DNA of 64,000 bases from Caballeronia sp. BR00000012568055 (lineage in GTDB: Bacteria; Pseudomonadota; Gammaproteobacteria; Burkholderiales; Burkholderiaceae): positions 51,148-115,147 of the forward strand of contig NZ_JAQFVG010000268.1 in the NCBI RefSeq assembly GCF_029439455.1. Direction: 5' to 3'. The position numbers and the translations under genes are program-made. This document shows positions 9,036 through 18,926 of this stretch, one piece after another. A model generated the notes under the pieces. It was not told the origin of the DNA, made no database searches, and saw only the letters and a program-made list of their open reading frames with translations. Every line of letters begins with the position of its first letter. Position 1 is the first letter of the stretch.

Positions 9036-10405
9036 TGCGTAGTCGCTTTTTTATTCGATGTACCGGACATCGCCAGATAGAGGTAACAGCCCAGCGCCCA
9101 TGCGCTGACGACGCCCGTGGACAGCAACACGCCCGCGACATCGAACCATTTGACGAACAGGTAATTGCAGAGCGCCTTGATGACGAAGTTCAGCGCGGCG
9201 ACCACGGCCATCGCGGTGTATCGGCCCTGGCTGGCGAGCAATTGCACCAGCACCAGCACGGCGAAATAGAACGGCACCTGCACGAGTCCCCAGCGGCACA
9301 GATTGGCGACCGTCGCGGTGTTTTCCGCGCTGAACGCGCCGTGCTGGAACAACAGGCGCACGGCCAACGGCATCAGCAGCCACGCGAACACCACGGCTAC
9401 CGCGCCGATGCCGAGCATCAGCAGCGACCACATCAGCGCCGTGCGTCGCGCGCGATGCGGATCGCCCGTGCTGAGCACCTCCGAGAGCACCGGCAGCGTC
9501 GCGCGGCTGATTGCGAGCGCGCCCATGCCGAGGATCAGCGCGAGCACGCGATTCGCATAGCCGAGCGCGGCGATCGAGCCATCGCCGAGACCGGCGACGA
9601 AGTACTGATCGAGCGGCGCGCTGAAGCTCATGATGAACTGGCCGATCATGAACACGCCGATCGCGCCATACATGCGCTTCCATTGCGGCGCGCGCAGCGA
9701 GAAGCGGATCGACAAGGGAATGTGATCGGCCTTGCTCGACAGCACGGCGAGCACCACCGCCTGAACCAGAAAGCCGAGCGTGGTGCCCCAGATCAGCGCC
9801 GCCGATGCGCGGCCATTGGTCCACAGCAGCACGAAGCACAACAGCACCAGCGCGGGCACGCATTCGAGCAGCGTATTGACGTGACGCTCGCGCGCCTGCA
9901 AACGCGCCGCGTGCACGCAGATGGTCAGCATCAAGATGCCGATCGGCGCCATGCCGAACATCATCTTGCCGGACAGTTCGCGGGTTTCATCGGACAGACG
10001 GCCCGCCATGAAATGCAGCACGAAGGGCCAGCAGACCCACAGCACGATCGCAAACACGAAACCGACTGCGATCGCCATCGTCTCCAGTTCGCCCAGGAAA
10101 AGCTTCTGCTCTTCCTTCGGCTGACGACGCAAATCGACTAACGCGGGAATCAGCACGCTGCTCAGCACGGCCACCAGCGTGACCGGCAGCCACGACACCA
10201 GCGTCACGGTGAGCTGATACGCATCGACGACATGATTCACGCCGAAGCGATACGCAATCGCCATTTCCTTGAATGCGCCCGCGCACTTGCCGATCAGCAC
10301 GAACAGCGACAGCCGTATCGCGCTGCGCGCGATACGAACGTGGTCAGGGTGGATTTGCAGCAGACGAGTGCGCCACCCGGCTAATTGGTATTTCAACGCA
10401 GTCAT
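9032..10405 (-). CDS. Lipid-linked oligosaccharide flippase, MurJ/Wzx-like (MOP superfamily)
   Basis: A 457-residue membrane protein with about twelve to fourteen hydrophobic segments and the MurJ/MviN-like pattern near the N-terminus (KEMAIAYRFGVNHVVDAYQ). MurJ itself is encoded elsewhere as an essential gene; this copy sits inside a polysaccharide operon, so it most likely moves the undecaprenyl-linked repeat unit across the inner membrane, taking the place of Wzx. It lies 37 bases after the epimerase gene and overlaps the next glycosyltransferase by four bases. Confidence 0.82.
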   Translation of the reverse strand: MTALKYQLAGWRTRLLQIHPDHVRIARSAIRLSLFVLIGKCAGAFKEMAIAYRFGVNHVVDAYQLTVTLVSWLPVTLVAVLSSVLIPALVDLRRQPKEEQKLFLGELETMAIAVGFVFAIVLWVCWPFVLHFMAGRLSDETRELSGKMMFGMAPIGILMLTICVHAARLQARERHVNTLLECVPALVLLCFVLLWTNGRASAALIWGTTLGFLVQAVVLAVLSSKADHIPLSIRFSLRAPQWKRMYGAIGVFMIGQFIMSFSAPLDQYFVAGLGDGSIAALGYANRVLALILGMGALAISRATLPVLSEVLSTGDPHRARRTALMWSLLMLGIGAVAVVFAWLLMPLAVRLLFQHGAFSAENTATVANLCRWGLVQVPFYFAVLVLVQLLASQGRYTAMAVVAALNFVIKALCNYLFVKWFDVAGVLLSTGVVSAWALGCYLYLAMSGTSNKKATTQ

Positions 10406-10442
10406 CCTTGCGAGCTGGATTGCGAGCTGGAAATGGGAGCCG

Positions 10443-11489
10443 TCACGCGTTCAACGCGCTGCGCTCAGCGATAAAGCGGATATACCAGGGCATGGCCTGA
10501 CGCAGCCCTTCGCCGAGCGCGATCTTCTGGCCGTAACCCAGCAAGCGTTCGGCTTTATCGACATTGGCCTGCGAATGACGCACATCGCCGGCGCGCGTGG
10601 GCGTGTAGACCGGACGCACGTCGCTGTTCACGCCGTTTTCCGCGAGCGTCGAAACGAGGCGTTCGAACAGTTGATTCAGCGTCGTGCGATCACCGACCGC
10701 GACGTTGTAGACCTCGTTGCGCGCGTTGTCTTCGGCCATCGCGGCGAGCAGGTTCATCTGCACGACGTTATCGATAAAGCAGAAGTCGCGGCTGGTTTCG
10801 CCGTCGCCGTGAATCAGCACGTCCTTGTTCTGGATCAGCGCGGCGGTCCACTTCGGGATCACGGCGGCATACGCGCCGTCCGGGTCCTGACGCTTGCCGA
10901 ACACGTTGAAGTAACGCAGGCCGATGGTCGAAAAACCATACGTGCGCGCGAACACGCCCGCGTAGAGTTCGTTGACGTACTTGGTCACCGCGTAAGGCGA
11001 CAGCGGCGAACCGATGCGTTCTTCCACCTTCGGCAAACCCGGATGATCGCCATACGTCGATGAAGACGCCGCGTATGTGAAGCTCTTTACTTCGGCATCG
11101 CGCGAGGCGACCAGCATGTTCAGAAAGCCGCTGATATTCACATCGTGCGTGGCGATCGGATCGGCGACGGAACGCGGCACCGAACCCAGCGCCGCTTCGT
11201 GCAGCACGCGATCCACGCCCTTCACCGCCGCGCGGCATGTATCGAGATTGCGGATATCGCCTTCGATGAATTCGAAACGCGCCCATTGCGCGGGTTCCAC
11301 CGAGCGCTGAACCTCGTCGAGATTGCGCCGGTGGCCCGTCGAGAAGTTATCCAGCCCGACCACCTTCTGGCCGAGCTTCAACAGCGCTTCGAGCAGATTC
11401 GAGCCGATAAACCCGGCCACACCCGTGACGAGCCACGTTTGCGGTTGTTGCCGGAGTTGATGGCGAATCAGGTCGTATCTGTCGGTCAT
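10443..11489 (-). CDS. tviC: UDP-N-acetylglucosamine 4-epimerase, TviC/WbpP-like
   Basis: A 348-residue extended short-chain dehydrogenase, the same length as TviC. It has the NAD-binding motif [13 protein letters not shown], the SSS segment (AASSSTYGD) and the catalytic YAVTK. The start at 11489 has GAGGTGA just upstream; the open frame extends much further upstream but overlaps the dehydrogenase gene and has no family similarity. The family interconverts UDP-GlcNAc and UDP-GalNAc, or their uronic acids. It follows the UDP-sugar dehydrogenase by 35 bases; the pair gives UDP-GalNAcA in Vi antigen and P. aeruginosa O6 systems. Whether it acts before or after the oxidation is not visible. Confidence 0.87.
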   Translation of the reverse strand: MTDRYDLIRHQLRQQPQTWLVTGVAGFIGSNLLEALLKLGQKVVGLDNFSTGHRRNLDEVQRSVEPAQWARFEFIEGDIRNLDTCRAAVKGVDRVLHEAALGSVPRSVADPIATHDVNISGFLNMLVASRDAEVKSFTYAASSSTYGDHPGLPKVEERIGSPLSPYAVTKYVNELYAGVFARTYGFSTIGLRYFNVFGKRQDPDGAYAAVIPKWTAALIQNKDVLIHGDGETSRDFCFIDNVVQMNLLAAMAEDNARNEVYNVAVGDRTTLNQLFERLVSTLAENGVNSDVRPVYTPTRAGDVRHSQANVDKAERLLGYGQKIALGEGLRQAMPWYIRFIAERSALNA

Positions 11490-11524
11490 GCGGTCACCTC
11501 GTGCCTTGCTCGTCGTAGCTTCGT

Positions 11525-12802
11525 TCACAGACGCAGATCGCTTTCCGCGCCCGAGAACACGTATTTCAGGTCGTACAGAACGTGCGAATCCTTGCCCAGT
11601 TCGCGCAGTGCGCCCGCGCCCATATCGGCGAATTCCTTGTGCGCAACCGCGACCACCACCGCGTCGTACGCACCCTTTTGCGGCGCGTCGATCGGCAGGA
11701 AACCGTATTCGTGCTGCGCTTCTTCCTTCGAGACCCACGGATCGTAGACATCGACATTCACGCCGTAGTCCTTCAGTTCCGTGATGATGTCCGTGACCTT
11801 GGTGTTGCGCAGGTCCGGGCAGTTTTCCTTGAAGGTCAGACCCATGATCAGCACGCGCGCGCCCGGAATATGAATCTGGCGGCGCGTCATGGCCTTGATC
11901 AGTTGCGCGACGACATGGCTGCCCATGCTGTCGTTCAGGCGACGTCCCGCCAGAATGATTTCCGGGTGATAGCCGATCGCCGCTGCCTTGTGCGTCAGAT
12001 AGAACGGGTCCACGCCAATGCAGTGACCGCCCACCAGACCCGGACGGAACGGCAGGAAGTTCCATTTGGTGCCCGCCGCCAGCAGCACTTCTTCCGTGTC
12101 GATATCCATCTTGTTGAAGATGATCGACAGTTCGTTCACCAACGCAATGTTCACATCGCGCTGTGTGTTTTCGATGACCTTCGCCGCTTCCGCCACGCGA
12201 ATGCTGCTCGCCTTGTACGTGCCCGCCGTGATGATCTCGGCGTAGAGCGCGTCCACCTTGTCGGCGATTTCCGGCGTCGAGCCGGACGTCACCTTCTTGA
12301 TGTCCGTCACGCGATGCTTCTTGTCGCCCGGATTGATCCGCTCGGGGCTGTAGCCCGCGAAGAAATCGACGTTGAACTTGAGGCCCGAGCGGCGCTCCAG
12401 CACCGGCACGCATTCCTCTTCGGTCGCGCCCGGATAGACAGTCGATTCGTAGATGACGATATCGCCCTTCTTGAGCACGCTGCCGATGGCTTCGCTCGCG
12501 GAGATCAGCGGCGACAGATCGGGACGCTTGTAGACGTCGATCGGCGTCGGCACCGTGGCGATAAAGACATTGCAATCGGCGATATCGGCGATATTCGACG
12601 TGTATTGCATGCCGGTGGCTTGCGCCAGTTCTTCGTCGCTCACTTCGAGCGTGACGTCGCGGCCTTCGCGCAGCGCGTTGATACGCGAGCTTTTGATATC
12701 GAAGCCGACGACCGGAAAGCGCTTGCTGAATTCCACCGCCAGCGGCAGGCCGACATAGCCCAGACCCACAACGGCGATTTTGATGTCAGATAACGTGGAC
12801 AC
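11525..12802 (-). CDS. tviB: UDP-N-acetylhexosamine 6-dehydrogenase, TviB/WbpO-like
   Basis: A 425-residue nucleotide-sugar dehydrogenase, matching TviB in length. Visible are the Rossmann motif [12 protein letters not shown], the [11 protein letters not shown] segment and the catalytic cysteine in [12 protein letters not shown]. It oxidises C6 of a UDP-HexNAc to the uronic acid with two NAD+. The start is taken as GTG 12802 because GGGAG lies seven bases upstream and the Rossmann motif then begins at the usual position; longer starts add about 36 residues with no family support. Context with the adjacent epimerase points to UDP-GalNAcA. WbpA-type UDP-GlcNAcA dehydrogenase is the alternative. 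Confidence 0.88.
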   Translation of the reverse strand: MSTLSDIKIAVVGLGYVGLPLAVEFSKRFPVVGFDIKSSRINALREGRDVTLEVSDEELAQATGMQYTSNIADIADCNVFIATVPTPIDVYKRPDLSPLISASEAIGSVLKKGDIVIYESTVYPGATEEECVPVLERRSGLKFNVDFFAGYSPERINPGDKKHRVTDIKKVTSGSTPEIADKVDALYAEIITAGTYKASSIRVAEAAKVIENTQRDVNIALVNELSIIFNKMDIDTEEVLLAAGTKWNFLPFRPGLVGGHCIGVDPFYLTHKAAAIGYHPEIILAGRRLNDSMGSHVVAQLIKAMTRRQIHIPGARVLIMGLTFKENCPDLRNTKVTDIITELKDYGVNVDVYDPWVSKEEAQHEYGFLPIDAPQKGAYDAVVVAVAHKEFADMGAGALRELGKDSHVLYDLKYVFSGAESDLRL

Positions 12803-12878
12803 GAAAACTCCCCAGGATTTTTTATTCAGAACGACGATGGCGCGCGCCATCGTCCGTAGTCTTGTATTTGCTCGTGCT

Positions 12879-15146
12879 TTACTCGTTCGACTCGTAGCCG
12901 TGCGCGACATACGAGTAGTTGCCGTAGCGGCCGATCGAGCTGTAGCCCATGGCGTTCGCTTCGTAGCCGTTCAGCAGCACGCCGTTCACGCTCGTGCCGA
13001 TCTGCTCGAAGCGACGCACGGACTCGTTGATGTCCTGCGTGCGCGTGTCGCCGTAGCGTGCGACCAGGAACACGGAACCCGCGACCGGCGCGATGATCCC
13101 GGCATCGGATACGGCGAGCACGGCGGGTGCATCGAGCAGGACGATGTCGTAATTGCCCGACACTTCGTCCATCAGCGACTTGAAGCCGTCGCGCAGCAGC
13201 AGTTCGGCCGGATTGCCCGGATACGCGCCCGTCGAAATGAAGTCGAGATTCGGCATCACTTCTTTATGCAGGCTCTTTTCGAGCGAACCGGTGCCGTCGA
13301 GAATGTCGGCAAGACCCGGACCGCGCGGCAGATCGAAGTACGCATTCAGACGTCCGCGACGCAGATCGCTATCGACCAGCAGCACGCGCTTGCCGCCTGC
13401 GGCCATCATCGTGGCCAGATTCACGGACACGAACGACTTGCCGATGCCCGGCAGCGGACCGCCCAGCATCACGATGTTGTTGCGCGCGCCGGTCATGGCG
13501 AACTGCAGCGACGAACGCAGCATGCGCAGGCTTTCGACCGTCGGGTCCTTCGGATGATGCGCGGCCAGCACGTTCTGTCCCGGCACGCTGCTGCCGATAC
13601 GCGCTTCCAGTTCGCGTTGACGCGCGCTGAGCGGAATCGTCGCGAACACGGCGAGGCCGGTGCCGACTTCGAGTTCATGCGGATCGGTGACGCCGCGGAA
13701 CAGGAAGTCGCGCAGCAAAGCGAGCGCCGAACCGAACAGCAGACCGATCACACCGGCGATCAGCAGGATCATCGCTTTGGCGGGCTTGACGGGACGCTCG
13801 GGCACATCGGCCTGATCGATCCACTGCACCGAACTGACCTTGCCCGCCTTGATGAGGCGAAGCTCATCGACGTTCTTGCGCATCGCCGTGTACAGATCGG
13901 TGTTGACGCGCACGTCGCGGGCGAGGCCCAGCGCGCCCTGTTCTTCCGACGGAAGCGCCTTGGTGCGATCCGTCAGGTCGCCAATAAACTTCTTGGTCGA
14001 TGCAATCTGCTGCGTCAGCGCCAGCACTTGCGGGTGATTCGGCGCGTACAGCGCGGAGAGTTCCTGACGCTTGCGTTCCAGATCGAGCAACTGGCCGTTG
14101 GCCGTCACGCTCTGCTGAAGCATCAGCTTGCCTTGCTCGCTCAGATCGAGCATGGCGTGCTGATCGCGATAATCGTTATAGGCGTGCTCGCTCGCTTCCA
14201 TCTGCGCCTTCGCTTCCGGCAGACGCGATTCGAGAAACTCCAGCGAGTTATCGGCGATGGCGGTCTTGCGTGCGCCGTTCAGTTGCACGTATTGCTGACC
14301 GACCATGTTGATGGTCTTGCTCAGGCGCACGGGGTCGGTGCCATCGAGCGAAACCTTGAACACGCCCGACTTCGCGCCTTGTTCCGAGATCAGCAGATGC
14401 TTTTGCAGATCGGTGATGGTGTCCTGACGCGAACGATGCGTCACGGCGAAACCCACGCCCGGCAGACCGTTGATCTTGTCCACATGCAGCGTGATGTTGC
14501 CTTCCGATGTCGGGAACTGTTCGGTGACGCCCACACGGCCATGCACCGGCGCATCGAGACCACGGCCCGTCAGCGTGTACTTGCCATCGCCGTCGGCGGT
14601 CAGGCTATAGGCCGCGCCGTTCATGCGCTCCGGCACGTCGAAGTCGGAGACCTGGATCGATTCGGTGCCCCACGCGTAGTTGCCGTAGCCGAACAGTCCG
14701 GGCGTCGAGAGGTCGTCGCTGTGGCGCGCGAAGAAACCGCCGATCAGCGGCATGTAATGCGGGCGCGCTTCGATGTAGAGCTTGAGCGCGTCGACCGTGC
14801 CGGCCGCGATGGCCTTCGATGCGACCACCTGCATTTCGGCTTCGGCGGACGCTTTCTCATCGAACAGGGAAGAGACGCTGCGCAACAGGTCGCGATTGTC
14901 CGATGACGACGCCACGCCATTCGAATCTTCCACTTTGAACAAAATGGAAGATGAATAAACCGGAGTTGAAAGAAATGCATATGCCGCGCCGAGCAATACG
15001 ATTACGACCGTGGTAATCGCAATAAGCCAGCGGTGCGAGACGAGCGCGCCGATAATGGACCATAAGTCCAGGTCTTCGCCTATCCGGCTTTTCGAATGCG
15101 ACGTTTGGGCGCTCTTGTTCATCAAAGATCCGCTGGAGTAATTCAT
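12879..15146 (-). CDS. Wzc-like polysaccharide co-polymerase and tyrosine autokinase
   Basis: About 755 residues. The N-terminal part has a Wzz chain-length domain with a membrane helix ([19 protein letters not shown]), a long coiled periplasmic region and a second helix ([18 protein letters not shown]). The C-terminal cytoplasmic kinase has Walker A (PGIGKSF), Walker A' ([10 protein letters not shown]) and a tail with six tyrosines in the last 30 residues, the usual autophosphorylation cluster. It controls chain length and export with an outer-membrane Wza channel, which is not in this window. It is the first gene of the leftward operon. The start is uncertain: ATG 15146, ATG 15122 and TTG 15212 are all in frame. 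Confidence 0.92.
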   Translation of the reverse strand: MNYSSGSLMNKSAQTSHSKSRIGEDLDLWSIIGALVSHRWLIAITTVVIVLLGAAYAFLSTPVYSSSILFKVEDSNGVASSSDNRDLLRSVSSLFDEKASAEAEMQVVASKAIAAGTVDALKLYIEARPHYMPLIGGFFARHSDDLSTPGLFGYGNYAWGTESIQVSDFDVPERMNGAAYSLTADGDGKYTLTGRGLDAPVHGRVGVTEQFPTSEGNITLHVDKINGLPGVGFAVTHRSRQDTITDLQKHLLISEQGAKSGVFKVSLDGTDPVRLSKTINMVGQQYVQLNGARKTAIADNSLEFLESRLPEAKAQMEASEHAYNDYRDQHAMLDLSEQGKLMLQQSVTANGQLLDLERKRQELSALYAPNHPQVLALTQQIASTKKFIGDLTDRTKALPSEEQGALGLARDVRVNTDLYTAMRKNVDELRLIKAGKVSSVQWIDQADVPERPVKPAKAMILLIAGVIGLLFGSALALLRDFLFRGVTDPHELEVGTGLAVFATIPLSARQRELEARIGSSVPGQNVLAAHHPKDPTVESLRMLRSSLQFAMTGARNNIVMLGGPLPGIGKSFVSVNLATMMAAGGKRVLLVDSDLRRGRLNAYFDLPRGPGLADILDGTGSLEKSLHKEVMPNLDFISTGAYPGNPAELLLRDGFKSLMDEVSGNYDIVLLDAPAVLAVSDAGIIAPVAGSVFLVARYGDTRTQDINESVRRFEQIGTSVNGVLLNGYEANAMGYSSIGRYGNYSYVAHGYESNE

Positions 15147-15195
15147 TTGGCGATCATTCCCGTACAAACCGGCCGTTTTATTAGCTTTAGAAGTG

Positions 15196-15273
15196 TCAGA
15201 GGCTTGAATCAAGCATCTTCATCGCGATGCCATAATCGGCTGGCAGCGCAACGATCTCCGTGTTCGTTTTCAT
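15196..15273 (-). CDS. Possible 25-residue leader peptide upstream of the Wzc-like gene
   Basis: A short frame, MKTNTEIVALP..., starts with ATG 15273 behind a strong AGAGGAGA site and stops about 50 bases before the chosen start of the Wzc-like kinase. It overlaps the alternative TTG start of the kinase. No homologue is recognised. It could be a leader peptide, an unannotated small protein, or the remains of a translated 5-prime region; the strong ribosome binding site is the only direct support. Confidence 0.3.
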   Translation of the reverse strand: MKTNTEIVALPADYGIAMKMLDSSL

Positions 15274-15660
15274 AAGACATCTCCTCTTTCGAGGACGACG
15301 AAAAGTATCATTACTCGAATCGCAACGTATGCGCGGCAGCGCACAGTGGCTTTCCCCTCATAGTGTCGAAATATGCGGCGAAAAATGGTGTTATTCTTGG
15401 CGCCGCCAAAGAATCTAAAACAATCAATCAACAGACTTATTCCATGTTTGGTCATACCTGAATATTCCGACTCAGGCCGTTCAAATCGCGGTAACGCGTT
15501 TTGACCGAGTCTCGTCACAAACATGCAGTAAAGCGTTTTCGCCTTTGTTGTCCAAGCCACATAAGCGCGGATATTCTCAGGTTGAAACTCGTTTTTTTCG
15601 TTGGCCCACCGACAACTAAACATCGCCGAGTCAGATATTGGATCTGGCGTGGAGAAAAAG
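15274..15660. other. Divergent promoter region between the Wzc-like and WecA-like genes
   Basis: About 390 bases, AT-richer than the flanking genes, separating the leftward export operon from the rightward initiating transferase. It must hold promoters for both directions. One distinct inverted repeat (15393-15414) is listed separately. Open frames crossing the region have no family resemblance and are not called. Confidence 0.55.
15393..15414. promoter_or_regulatory. Imperfect inverted repeat, possible operator of the polysaccharide locus
   Basis: The arms ATTCTTGGC and GCCAAAGAAT flank a three-base centre; one arm has one extra base. It lies about 250 bases upstream of both divergent operons. 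No T-run follows on either side, so a terminator is unlikely. A regulator binding site is a guess from position and symmetry only. Confidence 0.3.
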
Positions 15661-16800
15661 ATGGTCAATCTTGCGGCAGGATTTGTCTGCTCGTTTATTG
15701 TGGTTTTACTCATCGTTCGAAGCTCGAAGCTTCACGGGGTGTTTTCGCTCGATCACGATCTGGGCGGAATACAGAAAAATCACGCATATGCGGTGCCGCG
15801 CGTAGGCGGCATGGGGATCGCGTGTGCGCTGGTCGCGGTAGTGTTGTGCGAGCCGCTGTGGATGAAAGCGCCGTTCCGGGAATCGGTGCTGCTGCTGGTC
15901 TGCGCCATCCCGGCGTTTGCGAGCGGTGTGATCGAAGATCTGACCAAGCGCGTCTCGCCGCGCGTGCGTCTGATCTGCACGCTGCTGTCCGCGCTGTGCG
16001 GCGCGCTGCTGATCGGCGCGGTGGTGAATCGCGTGGATGTGCCGGTGCTCGATCACTGGATGACCTTCGCGCCGCTGGCCATCGGCGTGACCATGCTGGG
16101 CGTGGCGGGATTTTCCAACGCGGTGAATATCATCGACGGATTCAACGGGCTGGCGGCGGGTGTGGCGATGGCCATCGTCGCGTCGATCGCATACGTGGCG
16201 TATTCGGTAGGCGACGAACTGGTGCTGAGCATGTCGCTCACCATGCTCGGCGCGCTGGCCGGGTTCCTGTTCTGGAATTTCCCCTCGCCTTCCGTGTTCC
16301 TGGGCGACGGCGGCGCGTATCTGACGGGCTTTATCATCGCCGAATTGCTGATTTTGCTGATTGCGCGCCATCCCAACGTGTCGGCGTGGTACGCGTGCGT
16401 GGTCGCCATTTATCCGACCTTTGAGACGCTGTTCTCGATCTATCGCCGCCGCGTGTGCGGTAATCGCGATGTCGGCCAGCCGGACGGACTGCATCTGCAT
16501 ACGCTGGTGTTTCGGCGGATCGTCGGCAAGGGACGCAACGCGACGCCGCGTCAGCGCACGCGCCGCAATTCGCGCACATCGACTTATCTGTGGGCGCTGA
16601 ATCTGATCGCCGTGCTGCCCGCGACGCTGTTCTGGGATAACCCGGCGGTGCTGGCGGCGACTATCGTGGTGTTCGTGACGGCTTATGTGCGCATGTACGT
16701 GGCGATCGTCAAATTCCGCACGCCGCGCTGGCTGGCGTTCAGCGCTTCGACGCCGGTGATTACAGCGTCGGGCGAGCGTGGGATCATCGAGCGTCGCTGA
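15661..16800 (+). CDS. Undecaprenyl-phosphate HexNAc-1-phosphate transferase, WecA/WbpL/MraY family
   Basis: A 379-residue polytopic membrane protein that starts the lipid-linked repeat unit by moving a HexNAc-1-phosphate from UDP-sugar to undecaprenyl phosphate. Family marks are VPRVGGMGIA, the NAVNIIDGFNGLAAG magnesium-binding and catalytic segment, FLGDGGAYLTGF, and GLHLHTLVFRR near the C-terminus, the carbohydrate-recognition loop. The start at 15661 has GGAG eight bases upstream. It is divergent from the Wzc-like operon and faces asnB across a terminator. Sugar choice (GlcNAc, GalNAc, QuiNAc or FucNAc) is not predictable here. Confidence 0.9.
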   Translation: MVNLAAGFVCSFIVVLLIVRSSKLHGVFSLDHDLGGIQKNHAYAVPRVGGMGIACALVAVVLCEPLWMKAPFRESVLLLVCAIPAFASGVIEDLTKRVSPRVRLICTLLSALCGALLIGAVVNRVDVPVLDHWMTFAPLAIGVTMLGVAGFSNAVNIIDGFNGLAAGVAMAIVASIAYVAYSVGDELVLSMSLTMLGALAGFLFWNFPSPSVFLGDGGAYLTGFIIAELLILLIARHPNVSAWYACVVAIYPTFETLFSIYRRRVCGNRDVGQPDGLHLHTLVFRRIVGKGRNATPRQRTRRNSRTSTYLWALNLIAVLPATLFWDNPAVLAATIVVFVTAYVRMYVAIVKFRTPRWLAFSASTPVITASGERGIIERR

Positions 16801-16819
16801 AAATTACGCTGCATCAACG

Positions 16820-16858
16820 AAAAACCCGGTAGCCGAATGAACGGCTACCGGGTTTTTC
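16820..16858. terminator. Bidirectional terminator between the WecA-like gene and asnB
   Basis: A perfect sixteen-base inverted repeat including A-run and T-run (AACCCGGTAGCCG / CGGCTACCGGGTT) with a six-base loop. It has T-rich tails in both directions and lies between two converging genes, so it should stop both. Confidence 0.92.
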
Positions 16859-16919
16859 TTTTTGCGGCGGCTTTTGTTGCGACGGCGGCTTTCATCAAGC
16901 CGCCGCCTGCATCGACTGA

Positions 16920-18926
16920 TCAGGCCGCGCCGAGCATCAACGACGGCTGATACTTCTGCACCACGCCGCGTCCCTCCAGCCAAAGCTGGAACATCAGCAC
17001 GCTCCACAACTCGCGCTGCCAGTTGCGCGCACCGGAAAGGTGCTCGGCCCACTTTCTTCGGATAACCGACGGCTCGAAAAATCCCTCACGCGCGATGCGC
17101 TTTTCATCGAGCAAGGCTTCCGCCCAGCCGCGCAGACGGCCGCGCAGCCATTCGCCGATCGGCACGCCGAAACCCATTTTCGGACGTTCGATCAACTCGC
17201 GCGGCACACGCCGATACAACACCTGACGCAGCGCCCACTTCGTCTGCGCGTCGCGCACTTTCATCGACTGCGGCAGACGCCAGGCGAATTCCACCACGCG
17301 ATGATCGAGGAACGGCACGCGCGTTTCGAGCGATACGCCCATCGCCGCGCGATCGACCTTGGTGAGAATGTCGTCGGGCAGATAGGTGAGCAGATCGAGC
17401 ACCATCATGCGATGCGTCGCGTCCATCCCGGCGAGTTCCGGCGCGTTGCCGCTCAACAAGGTCGCGGGTTCGTAACCGCCGATCACCGCAGGCACCGGTT
17501 CTTCCCACTGCGACATCACGCCGAGATAAAACTCGTCGAACGTTCGGCACTTCATCATGCCCGCGCCTTTGTGCAGCCTGTGCCCGACATTGCCGCCCGC
17601 CACCAGACCCGGCCGCACGCGCCGCGCGACATTCGCCAGTCCGTTCCACGATTCCGGCGAAATACCGGTGATGGCCTTTGCCGTCAGATTGCGCAAGGGC
17701 GCGGGCATGCGCGACATGCCGTTCCACATGCCCGGCGCTTGCTGATATCGCGTATAGCCGCAAAAAAGTTCGTCGCCCGCGTCGCCGGAAAGCGACACGG
17801 TGACGTGTTCGCGCGCCAATTGCGAAACCAGAAAGGTCGGAATCTGCGAGGCATCGGAAAAAGGCTCGCTATATAACTCGGGCAAACGCTGAAGCACGTC
17901 GATGGATTGATCGGCGGAAACATACATTTCGGTGTGATCCGTGCCGAGATGACGCGCGATTTCCTTGGCGTACTTCGCTTCGTCGAACGATTCTTCGTGA
18001 AAGCCGATCGTGAACGTTTTAATCGGCTTCGACGATTCCGCCTGCATCAGCGCCACGACCGTGGACGAATCGATTCCGCCTGAAAGAAACGCGCCGATCG
18101 GCATATCGGAGATCATTTGCTGACGCACCGAGCGTTTGAGCAAAATCTCCAGTTCATTCACCGCTTCTTCAGCGGTTCCGGAAAACGGCCGTGCCATTCC
18201 GTTCTGCGCGGCATCGACAGCAGACCAATAAGTCCACGATTTCGATTCGCGCCGTTCTGCTGAAACCGACAGCATGCAGCCGGGCTCCAACTTAAATAAG
18301 TCTTTATAAATCGAGTAAGGCGCCGGCACGCAGCCATATCGCAATTGAAGCGTCACCGCGCCGCGATCGATTTCATCTTCGAAACCCGGATGAACGCGCA
18401 GCGCATTCAGCTCGGACCCGAATAGAAATACGCGATCGCGCCCTTTTCCATGCCATCCGTAATAAAGCGGCTTTTCGCCGAGGCGGTCGCGCGCGAGCGT
18501 CAATGTGCGCGTTTGCTTATCCCAAACCGCAAACGCGAACATGCCGATACTGCGCTCAACCGTGGGTTGAATGCCCCACGCGTCAAAGCCGGCGAGCAAA
18601 GTTTCGGTGTCCGACGTGCTGCGCCAGTCCGGCGCTGCGCCCGCGTCCTGGAGCGACTTGCGCAGCCCCAGATGATTATAGATTTCGCCATTGAAGACGA
18701 TCACGTAGCGGCCGCTGGCCGACGGCATCGGCTGATGGCCGGCGGCAGAAATATCCTGCACCGACAAACGCCGATGCCCGAGCGCGACCTGCGATTGCTG
18801 ATCGATCCAGGCACCGTTATCGTCCGGGCCGCGATGCGCAATCGCATCCGCCATTCGTTCGATTATTAAATCTGCGTGAAAATCCGCATTCCAACATCCT
18901 CCCACGAAACCAACGATGCCACACAT
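16920..18926 (-). CDS. asnB: Glutamine-dependent asparagine synthase-like amidotransferase
   Basis: A 668-residue AsnB-type enzyme. The start is fixed by MCGIVGFVGG, whose Cys2 is the glutaminase nucleophile, and by AAGGAG upstream. The N-terminal half is the Ntn glutaminase domain (HRGPDDNG, FNGEIYN); the C-terminal synthetase half has the ATP pyrophosphatase loop FLSGGIDSS and SGDAGDELFCGY. Housekeeping AsnB makes asparagine, but copies in polysaccharide loci, such as WbpS of P. aeruginosa O6, are thought to amidate uronic acids. Its place next to a UDP-GalNAcA pathway favours that role. It faces the WecA-like gene and is followed upstream by a 760-base gap. Confidence 0.9.
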   Translation of the reverse strand: MCGIVGFVGGCWNADFHADLIIERMADAIAHRGPDDNGAWIDQQSQVALGHRRLSVQDISAAGHQPMPSASGRYVIVFNGEIYNHLGLRKSLQDAGAAPDWRSTSDTETLLAGFDAWGIQPTVERSIGMFAFAVWDKQTRTLTLARDRLGEKPLYYGWHGKGRDRVFLFGSELNALRVHPGFEDEIDRGAVTLQLRYGCVPAPYSIYKDLFKLEPGCMLSVSAERRESKSWTYWSAVDAAQNGMARPFSGTAEEAVNELEILLKRSVRQQMISDMPIGAFLSGGIDSSTVVALMQAESSKPIKTFTIGFHEESFDEAKYAKEIARHLGTDHTEMYVSADQSIDVLQRLPELYSEPFSDASQIPTFLVSQLAREHVTVSLSGDAGDELFCGYTRYQQAPGMWNGMSRMPAPLRNLTAKAITGISPESWNGLANVARRVRPGLVAGGNVGHRLHKGAGMMKCRTFDEFYLGVMSQWEEPVPAVIGGYEPATLLSGNAPELAGMDATHRMMVLDLLTYLPDDILTKVDRAAMGVSLETRVPFLDHRVVEFAWRLPQSMKVRDAQTKWALRQVLYRRVPRELIERPKMGFGVPIGEWLRGRLRGWAEALLDEKRIAREGFFEPSVIRRKWAEHLSGARNWQRELWSVLMFQLWLEGRGVVQKYQPSLMLGAA

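Noticed and set aside
11490-12575. N-terminal extension of the epimerase frame to 12575
   Set aside because: It lies inside the dehydrogenase gene; the real start with a GAGGTGA site is at 11489.
15270-15713. Leftward frame of 147 codons in the divergent region
   Set aside because: No family resemblance or ribosome binding site; it overlaps the start of the WecA-like gene.
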